Positions 54,395-63,888 are shown, counted from the first letter of the stretch. The stretch: DNA of 64,000 bases from Pseudomonas sp. HR96 (GCF_034059295.1 NZ_CP139141.1:3393001-3457000); one strand, 5' to 3'. Translations and numbers: made by a program. The notes: generated by a model not told the origin, from the sequence alone.

Positions 54395-55327
54395 ATGACG
54401 ACACAGCTGGAACTGAGCAAGCACAGGCGCAGCAGCCCCAAGGCTGGGGAGCGTCAGCCGGCGGACCTGACACGGGTTCGCGATGAAATCGAAAACCGTC
54501 TGGGCCAGCTGTTGCCTGCGGTGGGCAACGAACGTGATCTGGTGGCGCGGGCCATGCGCGACAGCACCCTGGCCCCCGGCAAACGCATGCGCCCTATGCT
54601 GCTTGTGCTGGCAGCCCGCGGTCTGGGTTGCCCGGCCGAGCAGGCGCTGGAGCTGGGCTGCGCGATCGAGATGGTGCATGCCGCCTCGCTGGTGCTCGAC
54701 GACATGCCGTGCATGGACAACGCCCAGCTGCGCCGCGGCCAGCCGACGACGCACATCCGCTATGGCGAGGACGTCGCCATCCTGTCGGCAGTGGCGCTGC
54801 TCAGTCGCGCGTTCGGCGTAGTCGCCAGCACTCCGGGGCTGGCACCCGAGGTCCGTACCCAGGTGGTGCTCACCCTGGCCAACGCCGTGGGCATGCAGGG
54901 TTTGGTCCGCGGCCAATTCGAAGACCTGCGCGAAGGCGCGCGGCCGCGCTCGGCCGATGAAATCACCGTGACCAACGATTTGAAGACCGGCGTGCTGTTC
55001 GGCGCCACCTTGCAGATGGCCGCCCTGCTCGGCGGCGCCGACGAAGTCACCAGCTGCGCCCTGCAGGGCTTTGCCCTGGAGCTGGGCCAGGCCTTCCAAC
55101 TCTATGACGACCTGCAGGACAACTGTGCCGACAACGCCAAGGACCAAGGCAAGGACCAGGGCAAGTCGACCCTCGTCGCCCTGCTGGGCGAAGCCCACGT
55201 GCGCGAGCGCCTGCACGCGCATCTGCAGCGCGCCGAGCATTACCTGCGCCAGGTGTTCGGAGAAGAGCAGGAGATCCGTTGCTACGTGGCGGGGATTTTT
55301 CGGCGGGTGGTCGGTGGGGAGGTTTGA
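54395..55327 (+). CDS. crtE: geranylgeranyl diphosphate synthase CrtE
   Basis: 310 residues from ATG 54395 (GGGGGAG just upstream; in-frame GTG 54359 and ATG 54377 are alternatives). It is a trans-prenyltransferase: the first Asp-rich motif is LVLDDMPCMDNAQLRRG and the second is YDDLQDN, with GKRMRPMLL binding IPP. It makes the C20 precursor for CrtB. In Pantoea-type clusters crtE usually leads the same operon as crtX-Y-I-B; here it is inverted and divergent from fni. Confidence 0.94.
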   Translation: MTTQLELSKHRRSSPKAGERQPADLTRVRDEIENRLGQLLPAVGNERDLVARAMRDSTLAPGKRMRPMLLVLAARGLGCPAEQALELGCAIEMVHAASLVLDDMPCMDNAQLRRGQPTTHIRYGEDVAILSAVALLSRAFGVVASTPGLAPEVRTQVVLTLANAVGMQGLVRGQFEDLREGARPRSADEITVTNDLKTGVLFGATLQMAALLGGADEVTSCALQGFALELGQAFQLYDDLQDNCADNAKDQGKDQGKSTLVALLGEAHVRERLHAHLQRAEHYLRQVFGEEQEIRCYVAGIFRRVVGGEV

Positions 55328-55349
55328 GGGGGCGTGTGCATGGCGAAAT

Positions 55350-55403
55350 GTTCAATATGGCGACCATCGGCCGCCCGGGCGGCCGGTGGTGGCCATATTG
55401 AAC
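55350..55403. terminator. 54-nt near-perfect palindrome between convergent crtE and kinase
   Basis: 27-base arms (55350-55376 and 55377-55403) around CCCGGG with only two mismatches; the outer 12 bases are GTTCAATATGGC / GCCATATTGAAC. It starts 23 bases after the crtE stop and ends 11 bases before the kinase stop on the other strand, so it can terminate both. No long T-run is present on either side. Confidence 0.7.
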
Positions 55404-55413
55404 CTATCGCCCC

Positions 55414-57384
55414 TCAAGGCAATATCTCGCGAATCCTCTGCGCCAGCATGTCAATGGTGAAGGGCTTGTTGATCACTTGCATGCCCGGCAGCAGGTTGTC
55501 GTGGGCGCCGGTGCCCTGGGCGTGGCCGGTCGCGAACAGCACGGGCAGGTGCGGTCGATGCTGGCGGGCGATCAGGGCCAGCTGGCGCCCGTCCAGCCCG
55601 GGCAGGCCGACGTCCGAGACCAGCAGGTCAATGCGTCCCGACCCCTGCAGCACCGGGATCGCCTCATGGGCATCCTGCGCCTGCAACACCACGTAGCCTA
55701 GCTCCAGCAACACTTCCACCACCAGGCTGCGCACCACCGGTTCGTCTTCCACTACCAGCACCACCTCCCCGGAGCCCGCGCGCGGCTCGGCCTGCACGCC
55801 CACCAGCGGCGCCTCGGGCTGGCCCTCGTAGCGCGGCAGGTACAGGCAGACGCGGCTGCCCTTGCCGACCTGCGAGGAGATTTCCACATGCCCGCGCGAC
55901 TGCTTGGCATAGCCGTAGATCATCGACAGGCCCAACCCGGTGCCCTGCCCCGTGGGCTTGGTGGTGAAGAAAGGCTCGAACGCGCGCGCTCGCACTTCGG
56001 GCGTCATGCCGGTGCCGCTGTCGACCACGCAGACGCGCAGATAATGCCCGGGAGCCAGCTCGCCGGCGCTGCGTCGGTCGGTCTCGGTGATGGTCACCGC
56101 CGAGGTCTCCAGGCTCATGACGCCGCCGAACGGCATGGCGTCGCGGGCGTTGATCACCAGGTTGAGCAGCGCGCTTTCCAACTGGTTGGCGTCGGTCAAG
56201 GCCTGGCCCAGGCCGCTGCCCAGGCGGGTGTCCAGGGTGATGTTCTCGGCCAAAGTGCGCCGCAGCAGGTCTTCGAGCGAGGCAATCAGGCCGTTGAGGT
56301 CGGTAGGTTGCAGGTCCATGGTCTGGCGCCGCGAGAACGCCAGCAGACGCTGAGTCAGGGCCGCAGCCCGCTGCGCCGAGGTGGTGGCGGCGCTCATGTA
56401 GCGCTCCAGCTTGTCGGTGCGCCCCGACTCGTAGCGGCGCTGCATCAGGTCCAGGCTCCCGATGATGCCGGTCAGCAGGTTGTTGAAGTCGTGGGCTATG
56501 CCGCCGGTCAGTTGACCCACGGCTTCCATTTTCTGCGACTGGCGCAGCTGGTCCTCGGTGTGTCGCAGCTCGGTAATGTCGCGGCCCACGGCGTACACCT
56601 GGTCGCTGGCCGACACTGCCGACCAGGAGATCAGGCGATGGCTGCCATCCTTGTGGGCCATGCGCAGTTCGATCTGAGTGGTGTCCAGACCCTGCCTCAG
56701 GCGGTCCATCTCGGCGCTGGCGGCGGGTGCGTCCTGGGCATGGATCAAGCTGAGGATGTTGGCCCCTACAAGTTCGTCGCTGCTCCAGCCAAGCGCCTGG
56801 CTACAGGCGTCGTTGGCGTTGAGAATCAAGCCGTCGACATTGCTGACGGTCATCAGGTCGTGGGTCAGGCGCCACAGGCGGTCGCGCTCCAGGGTGCGCT
56901 GGGCGATCTCCAGCTGCAGCTGCTCGTGGGACACCGCCAGCGAGGCCTGCAGCAAGCGCAGGCGCTCGGCAACCACGCGCTCGTCGGTGCGGTCGCGCAG
57001 GATCTTGACGTAGCCCACGGGCTCGCCGTCGCGACGCAGAACCACCAACTCGCCCAGGGCCCAGAACAGACTGGCGTCGCGCTTGCAATGCCAGCGCTCG
57101 TCGATGGCCATGCCGTCGCGGGCGGCGATCTGCATTTCCACCCCGGCCCGGCCTTCGGCCTTATCTTGTGGGGTAAAGAACAGGTCGCTGTACTGGCCGA
57201 TCGCTTCGCCCGCGCTCCAGCCCAGCACCCGCTCGGCGCCGGGGTTCCAGTCGAGGATGGTGCCGTGCAGGTCGAGCACCACCACGGCGTAGTCGGCCGT
57301 GTGCTGGAATACCAACTCGTGGCGCTCCAGGGCAGTCATGGCTGCCAACGGGTTGGCAGGGTCGAACGGCGCATCGCAACTCAT
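55414..57384 (-). CDS. PAS-PAS hybrid sensor histidine kinase
   Basis: 656 residues from MSCDAPFDPANPLAAM; GGAGG is 5 bases before the ATG. Two PAS domains (about 20-140, VVVLDLHGTILDWNPGAERV; and about 180-285, VDGLILNANDACSQALGWS), separated by a coiled segment. Then HisKA with H298 ([13 protein letters not shown]), HATPase ([34 protein letters not shown]) and a receiver with D591 (VSDVGLPGLDG). Cytosolic, no TM. It is an orphan hybrid kinase of the common HDFNN type. It is convergent with crtE; any role in pigment control is speculation. Confidence 0.93.
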   Translation of the reverse strand: MSCDAPFDPANPLAAMTALERHELVFQHTADYAVVVLDLHGTILDWNPGAERVLGWSAGEAIGQYSDLFFTPQDKAEGRAGVEMQIAARDGMAIDERWHCKRDASLFWALGELVVLRRDGEPVGYVKILRDRTDERVVAERLRLLQASLAVSHEQLQLEIAQRTLERDRLWRLTHDLMTVSNVDGLILNANDACSQALGWSSDELVGANILSLIHAQDAPAASAEMDRLRQGLDTTQIELRMAHKDGSHRLISWSAVSASDQVYAVGRDITELRHTEDQLRQSQKMEAVGQLTGGIAHDFNNLLTGIIGSLDLMQRRYESGRTDKLERYMSAATTSAQRAAALTQRLLAFSRRQTMDLQPTDLNGLIASLEDLLRRTLAENITLDTRLGSGLGQALTDANQLESALLNLVINARDAMPFGGVMSLETSAVTITETDRRSAGELAPGHYLRVCVVDSGTGMTPEVRARAFEPFFTTKPTGQGTGLGLSMIYGYAKQSRGHVEISSQVGKGSRVCLYLPRYEGQPEAPLVGVQAEPRAGSGEVVLVVEDEPVVRSLVVEVLLELGYVVLQAQDAHEAIPVLQGSGRIDLLVSDVGLPGLDGRQLALIARQHRPHLPVLFATGHAQGTGAHDNLLPGMQVINKPFTIDMLAQRIREILP

Positions 57385-57592
57385 GAAACCTCCGGGGTCG
57401 CTGGGCGACAGGCAATGATTTCTAGACTTCACCGCCAGCGCAAGTTCAATAAAACTCCCAGGTTGTTCGAATCGGGGCGCTGAAGGTCGTCACGCAGCGC
57501 CTGATGGAAACATTGGCGTTGCGGCGTGTCTGTAGAACAGCGCCGGCGGCTTTTGCATTGCCCGCCCGGCTTTACAGACCAAGGAGTGTGCC

Positions 57593-57901
57593 ATGACCGC
57601 AAGCAAGCTTTTCGCCAGTTTGACCCTCGCCGCCCTGTGCGCGGCCAGCGTGCCGGCCTTCGCCGACGACACCAGCGTCACCCTCGACCGCCCGGGCGTT
57701 GGCCAGCATGAAATCAAGAAAGGCGACAAGGTGCCAGACGAATACAAGCGCAAGGAGCTGGCCCTGGGCGACTGGCAGAAGCGTCACCTGGCCGCCCCCG
57801 GCGAGAACGAGCAGTGGGTCGAGATCAAGGACAAGTACGTGCTGGTCAACATCCCCAACGGCACGGCCAAGGACATGGTGATGAAGTCCAAGGTCAAATA
57901 A
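57593..57901 (+). CDS. RcnB-like periplasmic protein
   Basis: 102 residues with a signal peptide (MTASKLFASLTLAALCAAS, cleavage after AFA at about 24). The mature part has the RcnB pattern KKGDKVPDEYKRKELALGDW, WVEIKDKYVLVNIPNGTA. E. coli RcnB is a periplasmic protein affecting nickel/cobalt export. In pseudomonads many copies of this small domain exist and most are of unknown role. No metal exporter lies beside it. A strong terminator follows directly. Confidence 0.82.
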   Translation: MTASKLFASLTLAALCAASVPAFADDTSVTLDRPGVGQHEIKKGDKVPDEYKRKELALGDWQKRHLAAPGENEQWVEIKDKYVLVNIPNGTAKDMVMKSKVK

Positions 57902-57920
57902 ACCTCGGCGGTATCAAGCC

Positions 57921-57971
57921 CGGGGGCGCTGCCCCCTCCCACTCTGCCCGTGGGAGGGGGCAGCGCCCCCG
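57921..57971. terminator. very strong bidirectional terminator
   Basis: A perfect 22-bp GC-rich stem (57921-57942 / 57950-57971) with a 7-base loop TCTGCCC, then AGTTGTTTT on the plus strand. It lies 19 bases after the RcnB-like stop and 16 bases before the end of the convergent aldo-keto reductase gene. Confidence 0.9.
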
Positions 57972-57987
57972 AGTTGTTTTCACAGGC

Positions 57988-59025
57988 TCAAGGCGCCGGG
58001 TTGGGCTGCTTGACGTGGATCGCCTCTATCCCTGCCAGCACCTCTTCGCTCAACACCAGTTCGGCGCTGCCCAGGTTGCTGTGTAGCTGCTCCAGATTGG
58101 TCGCGCCAATGATGTTGCTGGTGACGAAGGGGCGGCTGGTAACGAACGCCAGGGCCATCTGCGCCGGGTCCAGGCCATGCTGCTGAGCCAACGCAACATA
58201 GGCCGCAGCGGCGGCGTCGGTCTCGGGATTGTTGTAGCGCTGGAAGCGCTCGAACAGGGTCAGGCGGCCACCTTCAGGGCGCGCACCGTTCAAGTACTTG
58301 CCGGTCAATACAGCGAAGGCCAGCGGCGAATAGGCCAACAGGCCGATCTGTTCACGGATGGCGATTTCCGCCAGGCCGATTTCGAAGGTGCGGTTGAGCA
58401 GGTTGTAGGGGTTCTGGATCGACACCGCTCGGGCCTTGCCCTGGGTCTCGGCCAGGTGCAGGAAACGCGAGGTGCCCCAGGGGGTTTCGTTGGACAGGCC
58501 GAAATGGCGGATCTTGCCGGCCTTGACCAGTTCGTCGAGCACTTCGAGGGTTTCGCCGATCTCGGTGGCGACGTCATCGGCGTGATGCTGGTAACCCAGC
58601 TCGCCGAAGAAGTTGGTCTTGCGGTCCGGCCAGTGCAGCTGGTAGAGGTCCAGGTAATCGGTGTTCAGGCGCTTGAGGCTGGCCTCGAGCGCGGCGGTGA
58701 TGTTCTTGCGGTCCAGGCGCGGATTGCCGTCGCGGATGTGTTCCATGCGGCCGGGGCCGGCGACCTTGCTGGCGAGCACCCAGTCGGCGCGATCGCCATG
58801 CTGCTTGAAGTACTCACCGATGATCTGCTCGGTCCTGGTGTAGGTCTCGCCACGCGGCGGCACCGGGTACATCTCGGCGGTGTCGAGGAAGTTGACCCCG
58901 GCCGCCTTGGCCGCACGAATCTGTTCGAAGGCCTCGGCCTGGGTGTTCTGCTCGCCCCAGGTCATGGTGCCCAGGGCAATGGCGCTGACCTTGAGGTCGG
59001 TCTTGCCCAGTTTACGAAACTCCAT
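57988..59025 (-). CDS. tas: Tas-type NADP-dependent aldo-keto reductase
   Basis: 345 residues from MEFRKLGKTDLKVSAIALGT; GGAG is 6 bases upstream and ATG is preferred to a TTG five codons earlier. TIM-barrel AKR with catalytic Asp and Tyr (FLDTAEMYPVPP), Lys (LASKVAGPG) and His (LYQLHWPD); NADP motif in LAFVTSRPFVTSNIIGAT. It resembles E. coli Tas, a broad aldehyde reductase. Monocistronic, ends at the strong terminator. Confidence 0.92.
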   Translation of the reverse strand: MEFRKLGKTDLKVSAIALGTMTWGEQNTQAEAFEQIRAAKAAGVNFLDTAEMYPVPPRGETYTRTEQIIGEYFKQHGDRADWVLASKVAGPGRMEHIRDGNPRLDRKNITAALEASLKRLNTDYLDLYQLHWPDRKTNFFGELGYQHHADDVATEIGETLEVLDELVKAGKIRHFGLSNETPWGTSRFLHLAETQGKARAVSIQNPYNLLNRTFEIGLAEIAIREQIGLLAYSPLAFAVLTGKYLNGARPEGGRLTLFERFQRYNNPETDAAAAAYVALAQQHGLDPAQMALAFVTSRPFVTSNIIGATNLEQLHSNLGSAELVLSEEVLAGIEAIHVKQPNPAP

Positions 59026-59155
59026 TGCCTGCTCCGTCAAAATGAATCATCAAATATGAATCGCGAACTGTAGGCAACAGACTGGGCCGAGCGCCAATTC
59101 CTTTTCGATCTAAGACCATTAGCTTGCTTAGCAAAATGGCGCAGCGGCCATTGCC

Positions 59156-60517
59156 TTAGAAGATCGTGCTGTACTGCTCGATCTCCCAGGCGCTGATGGT
59201 GCGGTGATAGGTTTCCCATTCCCTGGTCTTGTAGCGAATGAATTCGTCGCGCAGGCCCTTGCCCAGGGTCTTCTCCACCAGCGGGTCATCGGCGAAGGCC
59301 TTGATCGCCTCGGGCAGGTTCTGCGGCAGGAACTCGATGCCACGGTCGGCGCGCTCGGCCTCGCTCATGGCGTAGAGGTTGTCTTCGTTGGGCTCGCGCG
59401 GGTCGATCTTCAGGCGCACCCCTTCAAGGCCTGCGGCCAGTGCCAGGGCGGCGGCCAGGTAAGGGTTGACCGCGCCGTCGGCGTTGCGCGATTCGCAGCG
59501 CCCGCCCCCCGACGGCACGCGGACCGAGTTGGTGCGGTTGTTCGAGCCGTAGGAATTGAACACTGGCGCCCAGGAGAAATTGCCGCCCGCGCCTTGGCGC
59601 ACCAGCCGCTTGTAGCTGTTGACGGTCGGCGCGAAGGCCGCGCACAGCGCCCGGCCGTGCTTGAGGATACCGCCGATGAAATGGTAGCCGGTTTCGGTCA
59701 GGCCCAGCCCGCGCGGGTCGTCCTTGGGGTCGCACTCGAACACGTTGGCCCCGGTTTCCAGGTCGTACAGCGACATGTTGAAGTGTGCGCCGGTGCCGGT
59801 CTTGTCGGCGAACGGCTTGGGCATCATGGTTGCGATCAGGCCTTGTTCGCTGGCGTAGTGCTTGGCCATGAAGCGGAAGAACACGAAGCGGTCGCACATG
59901 GTCAGTGCGTCGCTGTAGTTGAAGTCGAACTCGTACTGCGAGTTGCCGTCTTCGTGATCCAGCGAGTAGAGGTCCCAGCCGAGCTGGTTGATGGTGCTGG
60001 AGACCTTGTCCAGCCAGGCGAACTGGTTAACGAAGCCCTGCACGTCGTAGCACGGCTTGAGCAATTTGTTCTCGGGGTCCGGCACCACAAGGCTGCCGTC
60101 GGCCTCGCGGCGCAGCAGATAAATCTCGCACTCGATGCCCAGATTCATGCCAAAGCCCATGTCGGCGGCCTGAGCCAGCACGTTCTTCAGGGCCACGCGC
60201 GTGCTCAGCGGATAAGGCTGGCCCTTGAAGGCGTTGTCGGCGGGCATCCAGGCGATTTTCGGTTCCCAGGGCAGCTGGATGATGGCGTCCAGGTCCGGCA
60301 CCGAGGTGATCTCGTCCTCGTGGGGATCCTGGCCGAGGCCGTCGAGGGCATAGCCGGTGTAGCGCTCCGAGCCCTTGGCCATCTGCTTGAGGTGCCCAAC
60401 CGGCACCACCTTGCCCTTGGGCACGCCGTGGATGTCCACATAGGCGCCAATGCAATATTCCACGCCTTTTTCGCGCAGGGTTTTTTCCAGGTCAGCCACT
60501 TCTTGGGCGCTTTTCAT
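59156..60517 (-). CDS. glnT: type III glutamine synthetase (GlnT-like)
   Basis: 453 residues from [18 protein letters not shown]. The GS fold is clear: [22 protein letters not shown] (metal Glu), [37 protein letters not shown] and [12 protein letters not shown] near the active site. No Tyr adenylylation motif of GlnA-I is seen. The type III isozymes of rhizobia and pseudomonads ligate glutamate to ammonia or an amine, and lie near amine-degradation genes. Here an AKR (49 bp upstream), a Rieske oxygenase and an amino-acid ABC importer precede it on the same strand, so it may capture released ammonia or methylamine. Confidence 0.88.
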   Translation of the reverse strand: MKSAQEVADLEKTLREKGVEYCIGAYVDIHGVPKGKVVPVGHLKQMAKGSERYTGYALDGLGQDPHEDEITSVPDLDAIIQLPWEPKIAWMPADNAFKGQPYPLSTRVALKNVLAQAADMGFGMNLGIECEIYLLRREADGSLVVPDPENKLLKPCYDVQGFVNQFAWLDKVSSTINQLGWDLYSLDHEDGNSQYEFDFNYSDALTMCDRFVFFRFMAKHYASEQGLIATMMPKPFADKTGTGAHFNMSLYDLETGANVFECDPKDDPRGLGLTETGYHFIGGILKHGRALCAAFAPTVNSYKRLVRQGAGGNFSWAPVFNSYGSNNRTNSVRVPSGGGRCESRNADGAVNPYLAAALALAAGLEGVRLKIDPREPNEDNLYAMSEAERADRGIEFLPQNLPEAIKAFADDPLVEKTLGKGLRDEFIRYKTREWETYHRTISAWEIEQYSTIF

Positions 60518-60566
60518 GAGGATTCGCTCTTGCAGGTAAGGGGGGCTGGAGTAAGGGGGGCTGGAG

Positions 60567-61547
60567 TCAGCTGAAACCGACCACGGCATGCGGGATATAA
60601 GGCGCTTCGAGCTGCTGGATTTCTTCGGGCGTGAGGGTCAACTCCAGGGCCGCGGCAGCGTCCTGCAGGTGTTCGACGCGGGTCGCTCCCAACACCGGCG
60701 AGGCCACTGGCTGCTTTTGCAGCAGCCAGGCCATGGCCACCTGCGCCTGGGGGATACCGCGCTGGCCCGCCACTTGCGTCACCGCCTGGATCACCTGCCG
60801 ATCGGCCTGCTCGGTGGCGGCATACAAGGTGCGTGCATAGGGATCGTTGCCGCTGCGCTCGCTCCCGGCGTCCACCGGGCGGGTCAGGCGGCCGCGTGCC
60901 AGAGGGCTCCAGGGCGTCACGGCGACGCCCTCGGCGACGCACAGGCCGAGCATCTCGCGCTCTTCCTCGCGGTATAGCAAATTGAGGTGGTTCTGCATGG
61001 CAATGAAGCGCGTCCAGCCGTTGGCATCGGCCACGTGCAGGGCCTTGCACAGCTGCCAGGCGAACATCGACGAGGCGCCCAGGTAGCGCACCTTGCCCAC
61101 CTTCACCAGGTCGTGCAGGGCCTCAAGGGTCTCTTCCAGCGGCGTGTCGTAGTCCCAGCGATGAATCTCGTACAGGTCGATATAGTCGGTGCCCAGGCGC
61201 GTCAGGCTCTGGTCGATCTCGTGCATGATCACCTTGCGCGACAGGCCACCGCCATTGGGGCCGGGGCGCATGGTGTTGTAGACCTTGCTGGTGATGACCA
61301 CCTCGTCGCGTCGGGCGAAATCCTTCAAGGCCCGGCCCAGCACCTCCTCGCTGGCACCCTTGGCGTAGGCGTTGGCGGTGTCGAAGAAGTTGATGCCCAG
61401 CTCCAGCGCCTGGCGAATGAACGGGCGACTCTGCTCCTCGGTAAAGGTCCAGCTGTAGCCGCTGCGCTCGGGCGGCGCGTAGGTCATGCAGCCCAGGCAC
61501 AGGCGCGAGACTTGCAGGCCGGAGCGGCCCAGACGGGTGTATTGCAT
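60567..61547 (-). CDS. aldo-keto reductase
   Basis: 326 residues from [23 protein letters not shown] barrel with Asp/Tyr ([11 protein letters not shown]), Lys (VITSKVYN) and His ([10 protein letters not shown]), and NADP site [15 protein letters not shown]. It resembles YajO-type broad AKRs. It lies between the Rieske oxygenase and glnT, 33 bp and 49 bp from them, in one minus-strand operon, so it may reduce an aldehyde released by oxidative dealkylation. Substrate unproven. Confidence 0.9.
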   Translation of the reverse strand: MQYTRLGRSGLQVSRLCLGCMTYAPPERSGYSWTFTEEQSRPFIRQALELGINFFDTANAYAKGASEEVLGRALKDFARRDEVVITSKVYNTMRPGPNGGGLSRKVIMHEIDQSLTRLGTDYIDLYEIHRWDYDTPLEETLEALHDLVKVGKVRYLGASSMFAWQLCKALHVADANGWTRFIAMQNHLNLLYREEEREMLGLCVAEGVAVTPWSPLARGRLTRPVDAGSERSGNDPYARTLYAATEQADRQVIQAVTQVAGQRGIPQAQVAMAWLLQKQPVASPVLGATRVEHLQDAAAALELTLTPEEIQQLEAPYIPHAVVGFS

Positions 61548-61580
61548 GATCGAACTCCTCTTGTTGGCGGCGCGCGGCAG

Positions 61581-62756
61581 TCAGCCCAGCACGCGCTCGC
61601 GCAGGTAATTGGCGAGGTCCCAGACGGTGCGTTCGAGATGGCTCAAGCGGCCTGGGCGGGCCAGGGTGGAATGGGTCGCGCGTTGCTGGACGGCGTTGAC
61701 TTCGAGGTCCTCGGCGGCGATCGCCGTGCCGCGCGTCTGCATGCGCGTCACGGTGTCGGCGAAGTCGGCGCGGGCCGCCGCGCGCGGGTCGACCAGCACC
61801 ACTCGGTGCCAGTCGGTGTTCTCGGCATCGAGCGGCAGCAGGCTGGTGACGCTGACCCGGTCCGGGTCCAGGCCCAGCAGGCAGTTGGGGAAGATCTGCA
61901 CCAGCTTGATCTCGCGCTGGTCGTCGCCCTGCACGCCGGCGAAGGTTTCCAGGCCCGGCGTGAGGATTTCGCTGAGCTCGCCCTTGGCCCGCAACGGCTG
62001 ATGGCAGATGCTCCAGCCTTTGCCGCCGGCGCCTATGTAGCTGAGGCGCCCGGGAAAGCTGGTTTCCAGGCTTTTGCGGTGCACGGCCGGGTGGTGATAG
62101 CACTCCATGAAGGTTTCGGCGGCGATTTTCCAGTTGAAATCGCACGGGTAATCCGTGGTGTAGGCGACCTTCAGCTTGGCGAAACTGTGCTTGCGCAGCA
62201 ACGGCACCAGGTCGCTCAAGCGCTCGCCGATGGAGTCGACGCTGGCGCTGAGCGTGATAAAGATCAAGCCTTCGACGATCTCGCAGCGCACCTGCGGCAG
62301 CTGCCACTGGCTGGGGTCGAAATCCTCGGCCTGTTCCATGCTCGGCGCGCCGAGCATCTGCCCGTCCAGGCCGTAGCTCCACTTGTGAAATGGGCAGGCG
62401 AAGCCGCGCGCGTTGCCAGCGCCTTCGACGATCGGCAGCCAGCGATGCAGGCACACGCGCGACATGACCCGGATGCCGTCGCCGGCCCTGACCGCCAGCA
62501 GTGGCTCCTTGACGATGTCGATGGAGAAGTAGTCGCCGACATTGGCCAGTTGCGCGGCGTGGCCGATGCACAGCCAGTCGGCGCGGAACACCTTGTGCAG
62601 TTCCAGTTGGTAGAACGCTGGGCTGTGGTAGGTCTCCGGCGGCAGGGTGCGCGACTGGCTGGCGGGCTTGCCGCGGTCCGCGCGCAGGGCATCGAGCAGG
62701 TGCTCGACGCCAGCGACGGGCGCAGTGAGGTCTTTGAGGCTGATCAATTCGGTCAT
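61581..62756 (-). CDS. Rieske non-heme iron oxygenase, alpha subunit (GbcA/CntA-like)
   Basis: 391 residues from MTELISLKDLTAPVAGVE; GAGGAG upstream. The Rieske [2Fe-2S] ligands are C102, H104, C121 and H124 (CLHR...CPFHKW). The mononuclear iron site reads NWKIAAETFMECYHHPAVH with H221 and H226; the bridging acid is Glu (E218) instead of the usual Asp. A bridging Glu is the mark of oxygenases that dealkylate quaternary amines (CntA, GbcA, stachydrine demethylase). No reductase gene is in the window. With an amino-acid importer upstream and glnT downstream, it probably N-demethylates or hydroxylates an imported betaine-like compound. Confidence 0.9.
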   Translation of the reverse strand: MTELISLKDLTAPVAGVEHLLDALRADRGKPASQSRTLPPETYHSPAFYQLELHKVFRADWLCIGHAAQLANVGDYFSIDIVKEPLLAVRAGDGIRVMSRVCLHRWLPIVEGAGNARGFACPFHKWSYGLDGQMLGAPSMEQAEDFDPSQWQLPQVRCEIVEGLIFITLSASVDSIGERLSDLVPLLRKHSFAKLKVAYTTDYPCDFNWKIAAETFMECYHHPAVHRKSLETSFPGRLSYIGAGGKGWSICHQPLRAKGELSEILTPGLETFAGVQGDDQREIKLVQIFPNCLLGLDPDRVSVTSLLPLDAENTDWHRVVLVDPRAAARADFADTVTRMQTRGTAIAAEDLEVNAVQQRATHSTLARPGRLSHLERTVWDLANYLRERVLG

Positions 62757-62806
62757 TGCGGCGGCTCCTCGATGAGTGGCGGGCAGGTGGCAATGCAAGC
62801 GGTGGC

Positions 62807-63757
62807 TCAGGGCGTGCGGCGGCTTTTGTTGAAGTGCCGCTCGATGCGCCGCTGCAACAGGCTGAGCACACTGGTGGCGAGCAGGTACCAGGTGCAGGCG
62901 ACCATCAGCAGCGGGATGGTCTCGAACGTTCGCGAATAGATGGTCTGCGCGGAATAGAGCAGGTCCGACAGCGAGATCACGCTGACCAGCGAGGTCATCT
63001 TGAGCATGCCGATGGTCTCGTTGCCGGTCGGCGGAATGATGAACGGCATGGCCTGGGGCAGGACGATGCGCGCGGTCACCCGGCGCTCGCGCATGCCCAG
63101 GGCACGGGCAGCTTCCTGCTGGCCGTCGTCGACCGAGGCGATGCCGGCGCGGACGATCTCGGCCATATACGCCGCTTCGTTCAGGCCCAGGCCGAGAATC
63201 GCCGCCACGTAGGGTGTGATCAGGTCGTTGGTGGAGGCCTGGAACAGGGTCGGGCCGAACGGGATGGACAGGCTGACCTGCGGAAACAGGATCGCCAGGT
63301 TGTACCAGAAGATCAGCTGTACCAGCACCGGCGTGCCGCGGAAGAACCAGATGAAGCTGGCGCTGGCGCCAGTGATCAGCGGGTTGCGCGACAAGCGCAT
63401 CACCGCCAGCAGCACCCCCAGGACCACGCCGAGGAGCATGGTGACGATGGTCAGCCAGACGGTCATCCAGACGCCGCTGAGGATGGTGGCATCGAATAGA
63501 TAGTGGCTGACGGTAGGCCAGCCGAAATTTTCGTTGGTGACCACCAGGCGCAGGAACAGCACGGCGAGCACGATCAGCACGGCGGCGACGGCCCAGCGGC
63601 CGGGATGGCGTTGCGGCACGACCACCAGGTGGTCTTCGGGAAAGCGCTCGTTCCAGCTCGCCGCAGTGGCAGCAGCCGCTGCCGAGCCTGCCGGCAAAGC
63701 CGTTGATTCAGGGACTGGCGGCTGAGTGGATCGATCAACGGGTTGCAAGTGAGTCAT
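62807..63757 (-). CDS. polar amino-acid ABC transporter permease
   Basis: 316 residues from MTHLQPVDRSTQPPVPES (GAGAA 6 bases upstream; ATG 63778 seven codons earlier is an alternative). It has an unusually long Ala/Pro-rich cytosolic N terminus (about 1-50), a first TM (RWAVAAVLIVLAVLFLRLVV), then the HisM-type permease core from ILSGVWMTVWLTIVTMLLG. FRGTPVLVQL and the EAA loop EAARALGMRERRVTARIVLP are diagnostic. It works with the ATPase at 63889-64000. The solute-binding protein is not in the window. It leads into the Rieske-AKR-glnT genes, 50 bp before the oxygenase. Confidence 0.92.
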   Translation of the reverse strand: MTHLQPVDRSTQPPVPESTALPAGSAAAAATAASWNERFPEDHLVVVPQRHPGRWAVAAVLIVLAVLFLRLVVTNENFGWPTVSHYLFDATILSGVWMTVWLTIVTMLLGVVLGVLLAVMRLSRNPLITGASASFIWFFRGTPVLVQLIFWYNLAILFPQVSLSIPFGPTLFQASTNDLITPYVAAILGLGLNEAAYMAEIVRAGIASVDDGQQEAARALGMRERRVTARIVLPQAMPFIIPPTGNETIGMLKMTSLVSVISLSDLLYSAQTIYSRTFETIPLLMVACTWYLLATSVLSLLQRRIERHFNKSRRTP

Positions 63758-63831
63758 GGCCGATTCTCGGGAGAACATGCAGCGCGAATTCGAACAAGCA
63801 CCAGGGGGCGTGTCGCCTACCTGCCACTCAT

Positions 63832-63849
63832 ATTAATCAACCGATTAAT
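63832..63849. promoter_or_regulatory. ATTAATC/GATTAAT dyad upstream of the ABC permease
   Basis: ATTAATC (63832-63838), AACC, GATTAAT (63843-63849): a perfect 7-bp inverted repeat in an AT-rich island within the 131-bp gap between the ATPase and permease genes, with a third similar element GATTAAATCGG at 63859-63869. It could be an operator for an internal promoter reading leftward. Confidence 0.45.
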
Positions 63850-63888
63850 TAAGGCAAGGATTAAATCGGTACGGATGGCCACTCGCGG

